A stretch of DNA of 64,000 nt from Azospirillum sp. 412522 (GCF_019805165.1 NZ_RWIJ01000101.1:179063-243062), one strand, 5' to 3'. Shown: positions 54,301 through 62,960, numbered from the stretch's first letter. Notes: a model not told the origin generated them from the sequence alone. Made by a program: numbers and translations.

Positions 54301-55978
54301 GCCGGAGACATCCGACTTCATGACGACCTTCCTGCAGCGCCTGCGCCACCGGCGTCCGCGCCAAGTGCAGGAAACCATCAAGTTCTCGTTCTTCCTCAGC
54401 GTGTACAACACGCCAGCCAAGTTCCTGCGCGAACTGGAAGCGACGATCTTCAATCAGTATTATGCGAACTTCGAGTGGGTGGTGGTCGACAACGGCAGCC
54501 GCAATGCCGACACCGTCGCCTGGTGCGATGCCGTCCGCAGCCACCCCAAGGTGGTCTTTATCCGGCTCGAGAAGAACGCTGGCATCATGGGCGGCTACGG
54601 AACGGCCTTCCGTGCCGCCACCGGCGATTATGTCCTGCCGGTGGATGCCGATGACTTCCTGACCCTCGATGCCTTGTCGTTCATGGCGGAGGCGATCAGT
54701 CGCAACGGTCGCCCTGCCGCTCTCTATTCGGACGAATGCAAGAGCGATGAGCGATCGGGGATGTTCTCCCCATTCCACAAGACGGATTGGGATCCCATTC
54801 TATTCTCCAATATCTGTTATGTTGCGCATCTCTGTGCGGTCCGCCGCGACGTCGCCCTGGAGATAGGCGCCTACCAGGATGACAAGGCCACCTGGTGCCA
54901 CGACTGGGACACCTTCTGGCGTGTTTCCCGCAGCGGCGGCACGATCGTCCATGTGCCGGAAGTGCTGTATGCCTGGAGAATCAATCCCGGATCGACCGCT
55001 TCGATCGAATCCTCGGGCAAGCCGGAGACCGTCGTCAGCCAGCTTCACGTGCTGTCCCAGAATCTTGCCCTCACTGGCAGGAACACTCTGTTCGAGGTCG
55101 CCGAGAACACGCTTTTCGACCACGGGGGCATCTGGTGCCTGAAGCCCATTCAGAACCCACCGGTGCGCATCGTCTGGGACGCGCGCGGCATCAAGGAGGA
55201 GATGCTGCTGGAGCGGCTGCAGCGACTCTATGAAGCTTGCGGCAAGACCCACAGCTGTACGGTCATCGTGGACGACGAACGTCTGGTCGATGTCACCGCC
55301 GGCCTGGGCAACAACCCGCGGATCGAAATCACCCATGCCGACCGGATCGTTCAGGCACTGGCATCCGTGGTCGAGAACGATCTGATCGCCTGGATCGGAA
55401 AGGGGATTCAGCTTCCCGACGGACCCTGGCTGGAAGAACTGTCCGGGCTGCTGCATGGGGTGGATGACGCAGTCCTGGCTGGCGGCCGTGTCGCCAACGA
55501 GAACGGGCGCCTGATGTGGGCTGGCGGCTATTTCGGATTTGGCGGGTTCCTCGACAGTCCCGACGCCGGCCGTTCCCTTGATGACAGCGGCTATCACGGG
55601 TTCGCCTTCTGCCAGCGGACCGTCGACGCCGTGTGCGCCTCCCATTGGGTGGCTCGCGGCTCCTTCCTCGCCTCCGTGCTGGATCGCCTGGATCCGACCG
55701 CCAACGAGTATGAGTTGGCAACGGCCTTGTCGTTGATGGCGCGGGCTCGCCAGGCCCGCGTCCTGTATACGCCGTTCAGTCTGGTCTGGAGCACGGCGCG
55801 CAGTGTCCGGCCGGCCATGCCTTCGGCCGCCCTTCTCGAACGGCTGGGGGTTCCGGTGCCCGATGCAAGCCCGTACTACAATCCAAGACTGTCGAACCGC
55901 ATCGGAAAGAGCTACCAGCTTTCTCCGGAGTCTCCCGTCCTGAAGGTTTCCATCATGTCGGAAGCCACGTCGCATTGA
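51329..55978 (+). CDS. Multi-domain glycosyltransferase with three GT2-type domains (1549 aa)
   Basis: A very large processive-looking enzyme. Residues about 24-110 are the GW domain shared with the genes at 48675 and 60291. Residues about 165-325 hold three repeats of the FD..WYL..Y.DV......HY...G pattern, and a fourth lies near 390-440 (YLGQNPDVGALVG...HHF). Then come three GT-A domains: one at about 463 (ISIIVPVYETDRSMLEACINS; piece ISIIVPVYETD), with LLDHDDELTP and YSDEDK; a second at about 720 (VSIVIPTAGYT) with LLNDDMEVI; a third at about 1019 (FSFFLSVYNTPAKFL) with LPVDADDFLT. The C-terminal 450 residues are less clear. GAGG lies 5 nt before the ATG at 51329; an earlier ATG at 51287 (AAGG upstream) is equally possible. 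Confidence 0.88.
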   Translation: MPKINKHTVSAHQNVAADQAKNTGALQIEGRLEAFHIIPQQGWALKGWALNSERPEQRLSIEVLCNKRPVGFGVANLPRPDLGAIDLKGQDAGFFIMLPADSLESGDNVLDVLANGTPMPGSPLHLNAVAPSQAKPPRNVTNGERDKTENSGAPESTQITLPSLVKTICGIQIYSNSDIFDCNWYHKNYLSTEAGNLGAAIEPYFHYLLTGKAKGNFPHMPFDEGWYIWQAPDVVRDIAAKKYINAFHHYLEVGASGGFSPIHSFDERWYLEQYADVRAAVEQKRFISGYHHYALIGKQEKRRPHPRLPNGKPPGARGQAASVADTYEGGRWLKSRVQSYSFQESPQFAEELYRDFHGDVEGAVRIGLISSGCRHWLDSGMREDFLGLRPRIPGFVESRYLGQNPDVGALVGNGSLPSGYHHFLMYGWAEKRPGGVESDVTPERRIDHAGILARLREWKNPPLISIIVPVYETDRSMLEACINSVRTQLYPHWELCLCDDGSADPGVHDILLHHQREDSRVKVTFLSGNSGISAASNAALATATGDWIALLDHDDELTPDALYEVAAAVADDPALDVIYSDEDKMSADGQRCFGAAYKPGWSPELLRSTMYIGHLTTYRAELLRKAGGWRSAFDGTQDYDLALRITERTDRIHHIPKILYHWRLSPTSTAQSLTNKPYVLKRQQLALTSALARAGVQGKVKQHYSPGNWRVTYAPPAHQPMVSIVIPTAGYTVPVEGRRLNLLSNCVQSLIDSECYNNYEIVVVHNGDLTDAIEKYLSNMPQVRLVHYKAKHFNFSEKINLGVQEARGEYVLLLNDDMEVITPRFLHDMVGLASQPGVGAVGCRLLFANHSIQHTGIVLMPQGPTHLLIREQRLTPGPMGMAQLPHNAIAATGACLLMRRDLYCELGGFDVSLPLNYNDVDLCLRIRARGLRIAVDPGIELYHFESLSKAGTFNWESQKFLERWADVTDPYYNANFLQTTPFCEVRPAKTKPETSDFMTTFLQRLRHRRPRQVQETIKFSFFLSVYNTPAKFLRELEATIFNQYYANFEWVVVDNGSRNADTVAWCDAVRSHPKVVFIRLEKNAGIMGGYGTAFRAATGDYVLPVDADDFLTLDALSFMAEAISRNGRPAALYSDECKSDERSGMFSPFHKTDWDPILFSNICYVAHLCAVRRDVALEIGAYQDDKATWCHDWDTFWRVSRSGGTIVHVPEVLYAWRINPGSTASIESSGKPETVVSQLHVLSQNLALTGRNTLFEVAENTLFDHGGIWCLKPIQNPPVRIVWDARGIKEEMLLERLQRLYEACGKTHSCTVIVDDERLVDVTAGLGNNPRIEITHADRIVQALASVVENDLIAWIGKGIQLPDGPWLEELSGLLHGVDDAVLAGGRVANENGRLMWAGGYFGFGGFLDSPDAGRSLDDSGYHGFAFCQRTVDAVCASHWVARGSFLASVLDRLDPTANEYELATALSLMARARQARVLYTPFSLVWSTARSVRPAMPSAALLERLGVPVPDASPYYNPRLSNRIGKSYQLSPESPVLKVSIMSEATSH

Positions 55979-56532
55979 AGCGACATCTGAAGCAGGTCCG
56001 GGAGGAGGCACAACGCCGCAAAGTCAAGGCGGCGTTGGCTTCGATCAAGGTCTGCTCCCGGCGGTTCCGGACTTCTGATACCGGTGCCTTGTCGGGACTC
56101 TGGCCGAAAGAGCGGCGGCTCGGCATGCCAAAGCGGTTGCGGTCCGCCGCCATCCCTTGATGGACGCGTGACTTCGGCATTCCGTAATGCTTGTAATTGC
56201 GGTACTCATTCCCTCCGGCCGCCCTTCGGCTTGGATGTGACGCTTTGTCCATGCCGGCCTCAGTTGGAACAGGTATCATCATGGCATTGCCCCATCCTTA
56301 TGGCACGCTTAAGTTGTTTTCAGCGCCAAGAGAAGTTTATCCGGCAATGGGAAATCTTTGGTTGAAGCGGATTGCCTTGATCCAATATCATGCTTTGGTA
56401 GGCTTCCGGATGGCCACCATATCGAGATAAGAACATTTATCAGAGAAAAGATCAGAGATCTGATTCGGCGTTAATTTATGTAAAATGCCACCGTTGGTCT
56501 TCGACGTATTCTGTGAGAGACGGGAAAAGGTG
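55979..56532. other. Intergenic region without a supported gene
   Basis: A 554-bp gap. Just after the glycosyltransferase stop there is a 9-bp stem (56011-56019 with 56029-56037, CAACGCCGC and complement, nine-base loop) without a T-run. A minus-strand frame at 55953-56282 and a plus-strand frame at 55975-56160 exist, but neither has a ribosome site or any family feature. The 3' half (56270-56530) is AT-rich and should hold the promoter of the sulfotransferase gene, ending in the AAAAGGTG ribosome site. Confidence 0.45.
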
Positions 56533-58353
56533 ATGACGGATATTTGGCGCAGGCTTTTGTCAGACAGGCTTCCGCCCCTGCGGCCTATATTCTTTGTGCA
56601 CATACCGAAAACGGCCGGAACAAGTGCCGCGGCGTCTATTGGTGAATGTTTTTCCGACAGCGCACAGATTCACCATATCGAAGGGCTGCTTGCTGGAGAC
56701 CGTTCGAACATTCCGAATCTCTCGGATTATCGATTCGTCAGTGGCCATCTCTCCTATAGGGATGCGGTGGCGGTGTGCCCGCCGAGCGAGTTCTTATACA
56801 TTTCCATTATTAGAAATCCGATCGAGCAGTTTTTGTCTCACGTCAGCTATATTCTGGAACATCCACAGGATACGCTGTCACCTTTCATGCTCGGCATTCA
56901 GAACCGTCTGCGCGTTCAAGGTCCTGGGGACTTTATATTGAATGCAAAAGACGATGAAATGGAGTTTTTCTTCAATCCACAGAGCAAAGCTCTCTATGGT
57001 AACGATGATGTTGTCGATGTGCCGGTTGACGATATCGTCGATTTCGCTTTCCGCCATTATTCTCTGATCGGAACCACCGAAAACGTCTCTGACTTTCTTT
57101 TCCTTGCCTCTCTTGCCTTGCGTCTCCCCCCGTTGAACCGCTCTGTCGCCATCAACAAGACAAGAAAGCGGCTGACCGTGACCTCGTTGTCAGGCCAAGC
57201 CCGGCAAAAGCTTGAACAGATCGTCGCCGTCGATCTGGCTGTCTACCGTCGGGTCCAGTCCCGCGTCAGCGAAGAGGCGGAACGCCAGAAGCAGCGCTTC
57301 GGCATTGCCGGAGGGACCGGAGAGCGGGACGGGTCCGGTTATGCGGGAGATGGGGTGGATCCTGTCTCCTCCGTTCTCCTGACCCATTTCCTGACGCAGA
57401 TGGCGGCGGAAAGCGACCGGACCCGTCCTTCGGAAGGCTCTCCCGGGACGCAGGATGCCCCGCTGCCGCCGGTCGTTCAGGACAGGACCAGCGACGTCCC
57501 CCTGGAAAGCCTTCTCCAAGGCGGATGGAACGCCGAGGCCGGCTATCTCTGGACCGACCGCGACAAATTGTCCGCTCTGGTCTTTGCCGAAAACTTCTTC
57601 CTGACGATTCCGCCGTCGGCCGTTCCCACGGTTCCCAATGATCACAGCCTGTTCCTGGAACTGATCGTGTCCTGGCACGACACGTCCATCATCAGCGGGC
57701 GTCATTTCCGCCTGGCATCCGCTCCGGCCGATCTGCCATTCAGTCATTGGTACGAGGTCGATAAAGCGGCCTATCTCGGTGCCAGACTTTGCCGGGTCCT
57801 CATTCCGGTCTACCCGTCGCTTGTCGGCTTCGGGGGGATGACCCTGTCGCTTTTCAATGGAGCCATCCACCAGCCTTTGCGGGCGACGCTTCACGCCTTG
57901 CGGTTCAAAACCATCGCCTCCTCCCTGGTCCCGGACCTCGAACGGACCTCCGACTGTGCGGCTGTTTCCGAACTGCCGGGCAGCAGCGGAACCATGGCCT
58001 TCTTCCGCTCGGTCGGTTGGAGTCCACTGCACTTCGCCACGAACTGGAACATGGCGCAGACAGTGGAAGCGATGCTTGCGGCAGGCTACGACGTCAACAC
58101 GGCCGAACATAATGGCGCGACGGCTCTGCACCGTGCTGCGGACTTCAATCATATCGCTCTGCTGCGCCGCCTGCTGGACCATGGCGCCGATCCCAACCGC
58201 GAAGATTCCACGATGAAAGAGACTCCGCTGGATGTCGCGCTCCGCAAGGGCCATACCGAGCTTGCCGAGCTTCTGACGGAGCATGGCGGCCTGACCTATG
58301 CGCAGCGTCACGCCACCGAGGGTCCGGCCCCGGCTTCCGGAACATCAGATTAG
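56533..58353 (+). CDS. Sulfotransferase-domain protein with C-terminal ankyrin repeats (606 aa)
   Basis: An unusual fusion. Residues 17-250 resemble the sulfotransferase-2/heparan-type family: FFVHIPKTAGTSAAAS (20-35) is the PAPS 5'-phosphosulfate loop, and YISIIRNPIEQFLSHVSY (89-106) the 3'-phosphate motif. The middle (about 290-480) has no recognisable domain and may be a beta-rich binding module. Residues 495-585 are three ankyrin repeats (GWSPLHFATNWN; GATALHRAADFNHIALLRRL; ETPLDVALRKGHTELAELL). The 5' half is clearly more AT-rich than the 3' half, hinting at a mosaic origin. A terminator follows at 58464. The AAAAGG site sits only 2-3 nt from the ATG, so a GTG one codon earlier is possible. 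It would sulfate a glycan or protein. Confidence 0.85.
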   Translation: MTDIWRRLLSDRLPPLRPIFFVHIPKTAGTSAAASIGECFSDSAQIHHIEGLLAGDRSNIPNLSDYRFVSGHLSYRDAVAVCPPSEFLYISIIRNPIEQFLSHVSYILEHPQDTLSPFMLGIQNRLRVQGPGDFILNAKDDEMEFFFNPQSKALYGNDDVVDVPVDDIVDFAFRHYSLIGTTENVSDFLFLASLALRLPPLNRSVAINKTRKRLTVTSLSGQARQKLEQIVAVDLAVYRRVQSRVSEEAERQKQRFGIAGGTGERDGSGYAGDGVDPVSSVLLTHFLTQMAAESDRTRPSEGSPGTQDAPLPPVVQDRTSDVPLESLLQGGWNAEAGYLWTDRDKLSALVFAENFFLTIPPSAVPTVPNDHSLFLELIVSWHDTSIISGRHFRLASAPADLPFSHWYEVDKAAYLGARLCRVLIPVYPSLVGFGGMTLSLFNGAIHQPLRATLHALRFKTIASSLVPDLERTSDCAAVSELPGSSGTMAFFRSVGWSPLHFATNWNMAQTVEAMLAAGYDVNTAEHNGATALHRAADFNHIALLRRLLDHGADPNREDSTMKETPLDVALRKGHTELAELLTEHGGLTYAQRHATEGPAPASGTSD

Positions 58354-58463
58354 GTAAATAATCCTTGATTCCCGGGTGGCGGCGCTCTAGCCTGTGCGTC
58401 GAAAAGGGCGTGCCATGCCCGTCTTTCCCATGACTTCATCTCCGTCTCGTCACTGACCGCATC

Positions 58464-58495
58464 CGCCACGCCCTCCGGGCGTGGCGTTTTCGTTT
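58464..58495 (+). terminator. Rho-independent terminator
   Basis: A perfect 10-bp GC stem (CGCCACGCCC at 58464-58473, complement at 58477-58486) with a three-base loop, followed by TTTTCGTTT. It lies 110 bp after the sulfotransferase-ankyrin gene and just before the phage-like genes, separating the two transcription units. Confidence 0.9.
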
Positions 58496-58564
58496 GCGCA
58501 GCACGTCCGCGGGACAGGCGCGTCCCGGCCGTCGCGCCGTTTTCCATCCGCACAGGAGGCCAAT

Positions 58565-58894
58565 GTGAAGCAGTTTCAAAGCTATGCTGACGCGATGGGG
58601 CGCTCCACGGACATCGTGGAGCCGTCCGATCATCGCTGCGCGGTTGTGTTGACGGCCGGTGTCCCGAAAAGCATTGCCGTTCCGGCGCATGCGTCCGCTG
58701 TCCTGTTCAGCGCGTCCGCGCCCTTCTGGGTTCAATATGACGAAGCGGCAACCCTCCCCACCACCGACGTGCTTGATGGCGCGGCGCCTGAACTGTCGCC
58801 GAATGCCCGACGGATCTGCGGCATTGCGTCGCTGGGGCTCGTCTCCTCCCATGACTGCACGGTCTCTCTGTCCTTTTTCCAGGTGACGGCATGA
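58565..58894 (+). CDS. Small phage-structural-like hypothetical protein (109 aa)
   Basis: Family not recognised. The GTG start at 58565 is chosen because a perfect AGGAGG lies 5 nt upstream, and the longer frame back to 58481 would run over this site and the terminator arm. The protein has no signal peptide. It is beta-rich in appearance (HRCAVVLTAGVPKSIAVP, AVLFSASAPFWVQYDEAA) and resembles small capsid or tail-associated proteins. Its stop overlaps the next ATG (ATGA), so it is coupled to the tail-fibre-like gene. Confidence 0.75.
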   Translation: MKQFQSYADAMGRSTDIVEPSDHRCAVVLTAGVPKSIAVPAHASAVLFSASAPFWVQYDEAATLPTTDVLDGAAPELSPNARRICGIASLGLVSSHDCTVSLSFFQVTA

Positions 58895-59727
58895 CCAGTT
58901 CCTATTCTCTGTCCCTCACCGCCCCCTGCACCGTGAACCTGACGCCCTACGCCCCACGCCAGGCTCCCACCTTCACCGGCACATCGAGCTTTGAAGGTCC
59001 GCTTCTCCTGTCCGCCGGGAGCGCTGCTGCGCCGGCCCTTTCCTTTGTGATGGACAGGGACACCGGCATGACCAATTCGCAGGCCGATGGTCTGGGCATC
59101 GTATGCGGCGGTGCCGAGCAACTTAGGATCGTGGGCAAGCCCGGTGCGGTGAATGTGCTGCAGGCGAGCGGTTCCTCGAACGACGAGGCGCCGACCCTCT
59201 CAGCGCAGGGTAGCCAAGCCTCGGTTTCCCTGGCGCTCGCCCGCAAGGGAGCCGGCACCATACGCCTGATCGGCGCCGACCCTTTCAACTTCGGCGTGGA
59301 AGTCGGGATCTCCGGAACCGCCAACCGGACATGTTACATCGATATGCACGCACAACCGGATGTGGATTACAGCACCCGCTTCCTCCGGTCGCCCGGCGTC
59401 GACGGCACATTCGTCCTGAACAACAGCGGCACGGGCGGCATCCAGATCAAGACCGGCGGCACCAATGCCGAAACTGTGCAATTTTCCGTTCAACATCAAT
59501 CTCTTGCGGTCAATTATGTGGCTGCGTCGGGAGGGGCCTCCGGCTCTCCCGTCACCGTCCAGGCGCAGGGGGCGGACTCCAGCGTCGATCTGGGCCTCAT
59601 TCCCAAAGGTACGGCGGGCCGCGTCCGTTTCGGCGTCTTTACCGCACAGGCGGGCGCCACCATTGCCGGCCATGTCGAAATCCGCGACGCCGCCGGTGCC
59701 CTGCGCAAGCTTGCGGTGATCGCCTGA
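58891..59727 (+). CDS. Phage tail-fibre-like repeat protein (278 aa)
   Basis: Resembles parts of phage or gene-transfer-agent tail fibres and spikes. It has two copies of a module: VNVLQASGSSNDEAPTLSAQ with GSQASVSLALARKGAGTIRL (about 89-130), and VNYVAASGGASGSPVTVQAQ with GADSSVDLGLIPKGTAGRVRF (about 208-250). The 'GS...APT..A.GS..SV.L.L..KG.G..R' pattern is common in such fibres. The N-terminus (SYSLSLTAPCTVNLTPYAP) may be a binding or trimerisation segment. No signal peptide. It is the middle gene of a three-gene phage-like set without capsid, terminase or lysis genes, so it looks like a remnant or a domesticated fibre. Confidence 0.75.
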   Translation: MTSSYSLSLTAPCTVNLTPYAPRQAPTFTGTSSFEGPLLLSAGSAAAPALSFVMDRDTGMTNSQADGLGIVCGGAEQLRIVGKPGAVNVLQASGSSNDEAPTLSAQGSQASVSLALARKGAGTIRLIGADPFNFGVEVGISGTANRTCYIDMHAQPDVDYSTRFLRSPGVDGTFVLNNSGTGGIQIKTGGTNAETVQFSVQHQSLAVNYVAASGGASGSPVTVQAQGADSSVDLGLIPKGTAGRVRFGVFTAQAGATIAGHVEIRDAAGALRKLAVIA

Positions 59728-59814
59728 GATCGGGCCAGACGAAACGGAGCACAGGCGCTTCGCAATCCGGCCGCCATTGGAACGGTCAACTCAACACGCC
59801 CACAGGAGACGCTC

Positions 59815-60120
59815 GTGGCTCTCAATCAATCCATTCCGACGGATTTCGGTGTTGCCGCCACCTATTGGCACATCCTCGCGCTTCAGGTGAACCGGGTCCA
59901 GCAGACCATGCAGGTCACGATGGCCGGCTACATCGACGCCGCCGCCCGGCAGGCCGGTTTCCGGCCCGTCGCGGTAACGACCGTCTCGCTGGAGGCGTTC
60001 GATTACCCCGGCGACGGAGCCGGGATTCGCTATGACGCGATCTATGAGCGGCTGAAACGGCCGTCGGTCCCGGACGGCGGCGGCTCGGAACCGCCATTCG
60101 CCAACAGCACCGACGTCTGA
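59815..60120 (+). CDS. Small phage-associated-like hypothetical protein (101 aa)
   Basis: Not assigned to a family. The GTG start has AGGAGA 5 nt upstream (ALNQSIPTDFGVAATYWHIL at the N-terminus after the first Met). The sequence has alternating beta-like and helical stretches (LQVNRVQQTMQVTMAGYIDA; AVTTVSLEAFDY) and an acidic, Pro/Gly-rich C-terminus. This is consistent with a small tail or assembly protein. It lies 87 bp after the tail-fibre-like gene on the same strand. Confidence 0.7.
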   Translation: MALNQSIPTDFGVAATYWHILALQVNRVQQTMQVTMAGYIDAAARQAGFRPVAVTTVSLEAFDYPGDGAGIRYDAIYERLKRPSVPDGGGSEPPFANSTDV

Positions 60121-60290
60121 ATGTCGACGGCATGGCCGGGGATGCGGGGCGATCCGCTTCGCGTCCCTGTGCTTTCAACGTCCTTTGTCCTCCCCTTCCT
60201 GTCCACTCCGCTGGAAGCTGTTCGCTTGGCAACGGTGGTCTGATATGGTTCGGTCCGATATTACAGTCATCCTATCGCCACGAGTCACCA

Positions 60291-62942
60291 ATGCACCTCC
60301 CTGAACAGAAAATCACGTTCAGATCAACGCCGGATGATGTGATCCAATCGTACCGCTTTTTTCTTGGAAGGGATCCGGAGGCTTCGCGGGCGATCCAAGG
60401 TCGTCTGGATTTGGGTGTTGAAGATTTTTTCCAGATTTTCATTACGGCGCAGGAATTTCTTCTGAAGACTTTGAAGCCGCTCGCCGAAGCGGTCCCCCTG
60501 CCGCACGCGATCCAAAGCGCGCGTCCCGACGTCAGCCTGAAGCGCTGGGCGGCGGAGCGGATGCCTTTGACGGAGACTGGGGCCGGGAAAGCCCTCAACG
60601 CGACGACATGGTCCGATCTGCTGCTGGCCGTCCTCACCGATGCCGACTTCCTGGGCGTCGTTCCTGCCGAATATGCTACCGTCATCAGCCGCGCCACCGT
60701 CCAGGCAGCGGCACGGAAACCCCATGTACCGACCCTGGGGACGTTCAAGGATCTGATCGGGGCCGTCGAATATCATGGGGGAAACGAGGTGACGGGATGG
60801 GCCGCCAACGCCCGCGATCTGGCGGAGCGGGTCTTTCTCGAATTCCATGTCGACAACCTCTATATCGGCGCGGCCCAATGCTCCTTGTATCGGCGGGAGC
60901 TGGCCGAGCGACTTGGCGGCGACGGCTATCATGGCTTCGCGTTCACGGTGCCGACCTCCTGCCTTCCCCTGCTGAAGAAAGGGGCGCGCATCACGATCAA
61001 GGAGGTGATCTCCAAGCAGCGGATCGCCCGTGATCTGCACCTGCAATACGATGACTTCGACTTCAGCGACTTCGTCGACCAGGTCACCGCTGAAATTCAC
61101 GACCTGAAGGCGGCACTGGGGCGGTTGGAAGCCTCCCTGCCGGTTGTCGGCAAGCTATCGTCGCTGCCCCTCGACCGCTACGACGCCTATCACCGGGCTT
61201 ATTACGAACCGACCATGCGGCAGGAGCGGCTCATGGAACGCCTGCACGCCGCCCTGCCCCGCCGGCCCGACATCGTCGTCGGCCTCCATGCCGCCGCCCT
61301 GACCATGGGGCAGATCGTCGATGTGCTCGATGATCTGGTGGGGCAGACCTACGGCGACTGGAGCGCCGTCGTGGTGTTCGACATCGACGCTCCGGCCGAC
61401 CAGATCGCCATCCTGCGGGACCGCTATGCCGGCGAGCCGCGCGTCGCCGTGCTGGCCGGCCCCGCAACCCGACTGGGCCAGACCGCCGCCCTGGTGGCAG
61501 CAGGAGTGGCGGCAAGAGCGACCACGGATGGAGGCGGGGCATGGATCGGGCTGGTCGCCCAACCCATCCGCCTTGCCTGGGATGCCCTGTCCCACATCGT
61601 CCGGGCTTCGCTTCAGGACGGTGTCCGGCTGATCTATGGCGACCATGACGAATGCCATGTGGATGCGGGCGGTTCCATGACGTTCCACAGCCCGTCCTTC
61701 AAGACCGCGCTCGATTATCAGCTGCTGCTGTGCCGCAACGTCATCGGCAGCCTGTTCTTCATGGAGGCGGAGTGTTTCGCAAGCCTCGCCACCAGCTTGC
61801 AGGGTCCGGATGCCCCGCCGGACGGTGACTTCACCTATGATTTGCTTCTGCTCTTTACGGAGCAGCATCGCCGGTCATCCGCCCTGCACCTGCCGCGCAT
61901 TCTCCATCATCTCTGCCGCCCGACCGCGGAGACCGGGTCGGAGCAATCCCGTCCGGCGGCCAACCGCGCCAGTGTCGAGCGGCATCTCGTCCGTCGCGGC
62001 ATCCAGGCCACGGTCGAGGATGTCCAGGTTCCGAACGGTTCTCACCCCCTGCTCCCGGTCACCTGGGTGACGTGGCCCCTGCCGGATCAGGCTCCCACCC
62101 TGTCGGTGATCGTGCCGACCAAGGACAAGTTCCTGCTGATCGGTCCCTGCTTCGAATCGCTCCTGGCATCCCGCCGTTTCTACCCCGGCAAGATCCAGAT
62201 CATCATCGTCGATCATGAGAGCACCTGTAACGATACGGTGGATTTCCTGAACCGTGCCCGGGCGGTGGAGGATGTCATGGTGCTGGGCTATGCCGGCGCC
62301 TTCAACTGGTCGGCAATCAACAATTTCGCCGCGCGCCACGCCACCGGCGACGTGCTGCTGTTCCTCAACAACGACATGACGGTCATCAGCGAGACATGGT
62401 GCCGGGAAATGGTCGCCTGCGCCCTGCTGCCGGAGGTGGGCGCCGTGGGGGCCAAGCTGCTGTACGAGGATGGCACATTGCAGCACGCCGGCGTCGTTCT
62501 GGGAGTCGATGGCGGCGCCATGCACGAGTATGCCGGTGAAAGCCCGCGCGACGGCGGGTATCTCGGCCGCACGGCTCTGCGTCATTCGGCCGCTGCGGTG
62601 ACCGGTGCCTGCCTTGCGACCCGGCGCACGGTTTTCCAGAGCGTCGGCGGTTTCGATGCCGTCGATTTCAGGGTCACCTTCAACGATGTCGATTACTGCC
62701 TGAAGCTGCGGGAGCGTGGGTTGGACGTGGTCTACACGCCGGCGGCCATGCTGTATCACTTCGAATCGAAATCGCGCGGCTTCGACATGACCTTCGAGAA
62801 GCAGGATCGCGCCCGTGCCGAACTGGAGGCTTTGCGCCGCCGCTGGCCGGACATGATCCGCTCCGACCCGTTCTTCAACCCGCACTTCTCCCGCCACGCC
62901 AAGCCGTTCATGCGGCTGGGGCCGCCGCCATCCCTGGGCTGA
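60291..62942 (+). CDS. Large glycosyltransferase with DUF4214-like, GW and two GT2-type domains (883 aa)
   Basis: Residues about 13-60 resemble the DUF4214 motif (SYRFFLGRDPE, then FFQIFITAQEFL). About 150-245 is the GW domain (VTGWAANARDLAERVFLEFH, GDGYHGFAFTVPTS). A first GT-A-like domain (about 320-580) seems degenerate: its nucleotide-binding stretch is LVGQTYGDWSAVVVFD and the DxD site reads YGDHDECHVD. A second GT2 domain (about 610-860) is well formed: LSVIVPTKDKFLLIGPCFES, FLNNDMTVISETW, and VTGACLATRRTVFQSVGGFD with NDVDYCLKLRERG. Upstream in-frame codons to 60132 precede a Met (60291) with no strong ribosome site; the Met begins the first recognisable domain. A terminator follows at 62961. 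Confidence 0.86.
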   Translation: MHLPEQKITFRSTPDDVIQSYRFFLGRDPEASRAIQGRLDLGVEDFFQIFITAQEFLLKTLKPLAEAVPLPHAIQSARPDVSLKRWAAERMPLTETGAGKALNATTWSDLLLAVLTDADFLGVVPAEYATVISRATVQAAARKPHVPTLGTFKDLIGAVEYHGGNEVTGWAANARDLAERVFLEFHVDNLYIGAAQCSLYRRELAERLGGDGYHGFAFTVPTSCLPLLKKGARITIKEVISKQRIARDLHLQYDDFDFSDFVDQVTAEIHDLKAALGRLEASLPVVGKLSSLPLDRYDAYHRAYYEPTMRQERLMERLHAALPRRPDIVVGLHAAALTMGQIVDVLDDLVGQTYGDWSAVVVFDIDAPADQIAILRDRYAGEPRVAVLAGPATRLGQTAALVAAGVAARATTDGGGAWIGLVAQPIRLAWDALSHIVRASLQDGVRLIYGDHDECHVDAGGSMTFHSPSFKTALDYQLLLCRNVIGSLFFMEAECFASLATSLQGPDAPPDGDFTYDLLLLFTEQHRRSSALHLPRILHHLCRPTAETGSEQSRPAANRASVERHLVRRGIQATVEDVQVPNGSHPLLPVTWVTWPLPDQAPTLSVIVPTKDKFLLIGPCFESLLASRRFYPGKIQIIIVDHESTCNDTVDFLNRARAVEDVMVLGYAGAFNWSAINNFAARHATGDVLLFLNNDMTVISETWCREMVACALLPEVGAVGAKLLYEDGTLQHAGVVLGVDGGAMHEYAGESPRDGGYLGRTALRHSAAAVTGACLATRRTVFQSVGGFDAVDFRVTFNDVDYCLKLRERGLDVVYTPAAMLYHFESKSRGFDMTFEKQDRARAELEALRRRWPDMIRSDPFFNPHFSRHAKPFMRLGPPPSLG

Positions 62943-62960
62943 GCGGCGCTGAGCTGAAAG

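Noticed and set aside
55953..56282. Minus-strand 109-codon frame suggesting a transposase remnant
   Set aside because: The text is basic and looked vaguely like an insertion-sequence tail, but I found no catalytic motif, no inverted repeats and no target duplication.
56290..56320. TGGCAC tract considered as a sigma-54 promoter
   Set aside because: The -12 GC is missing at the required 10-bp distance from the -24 GG.
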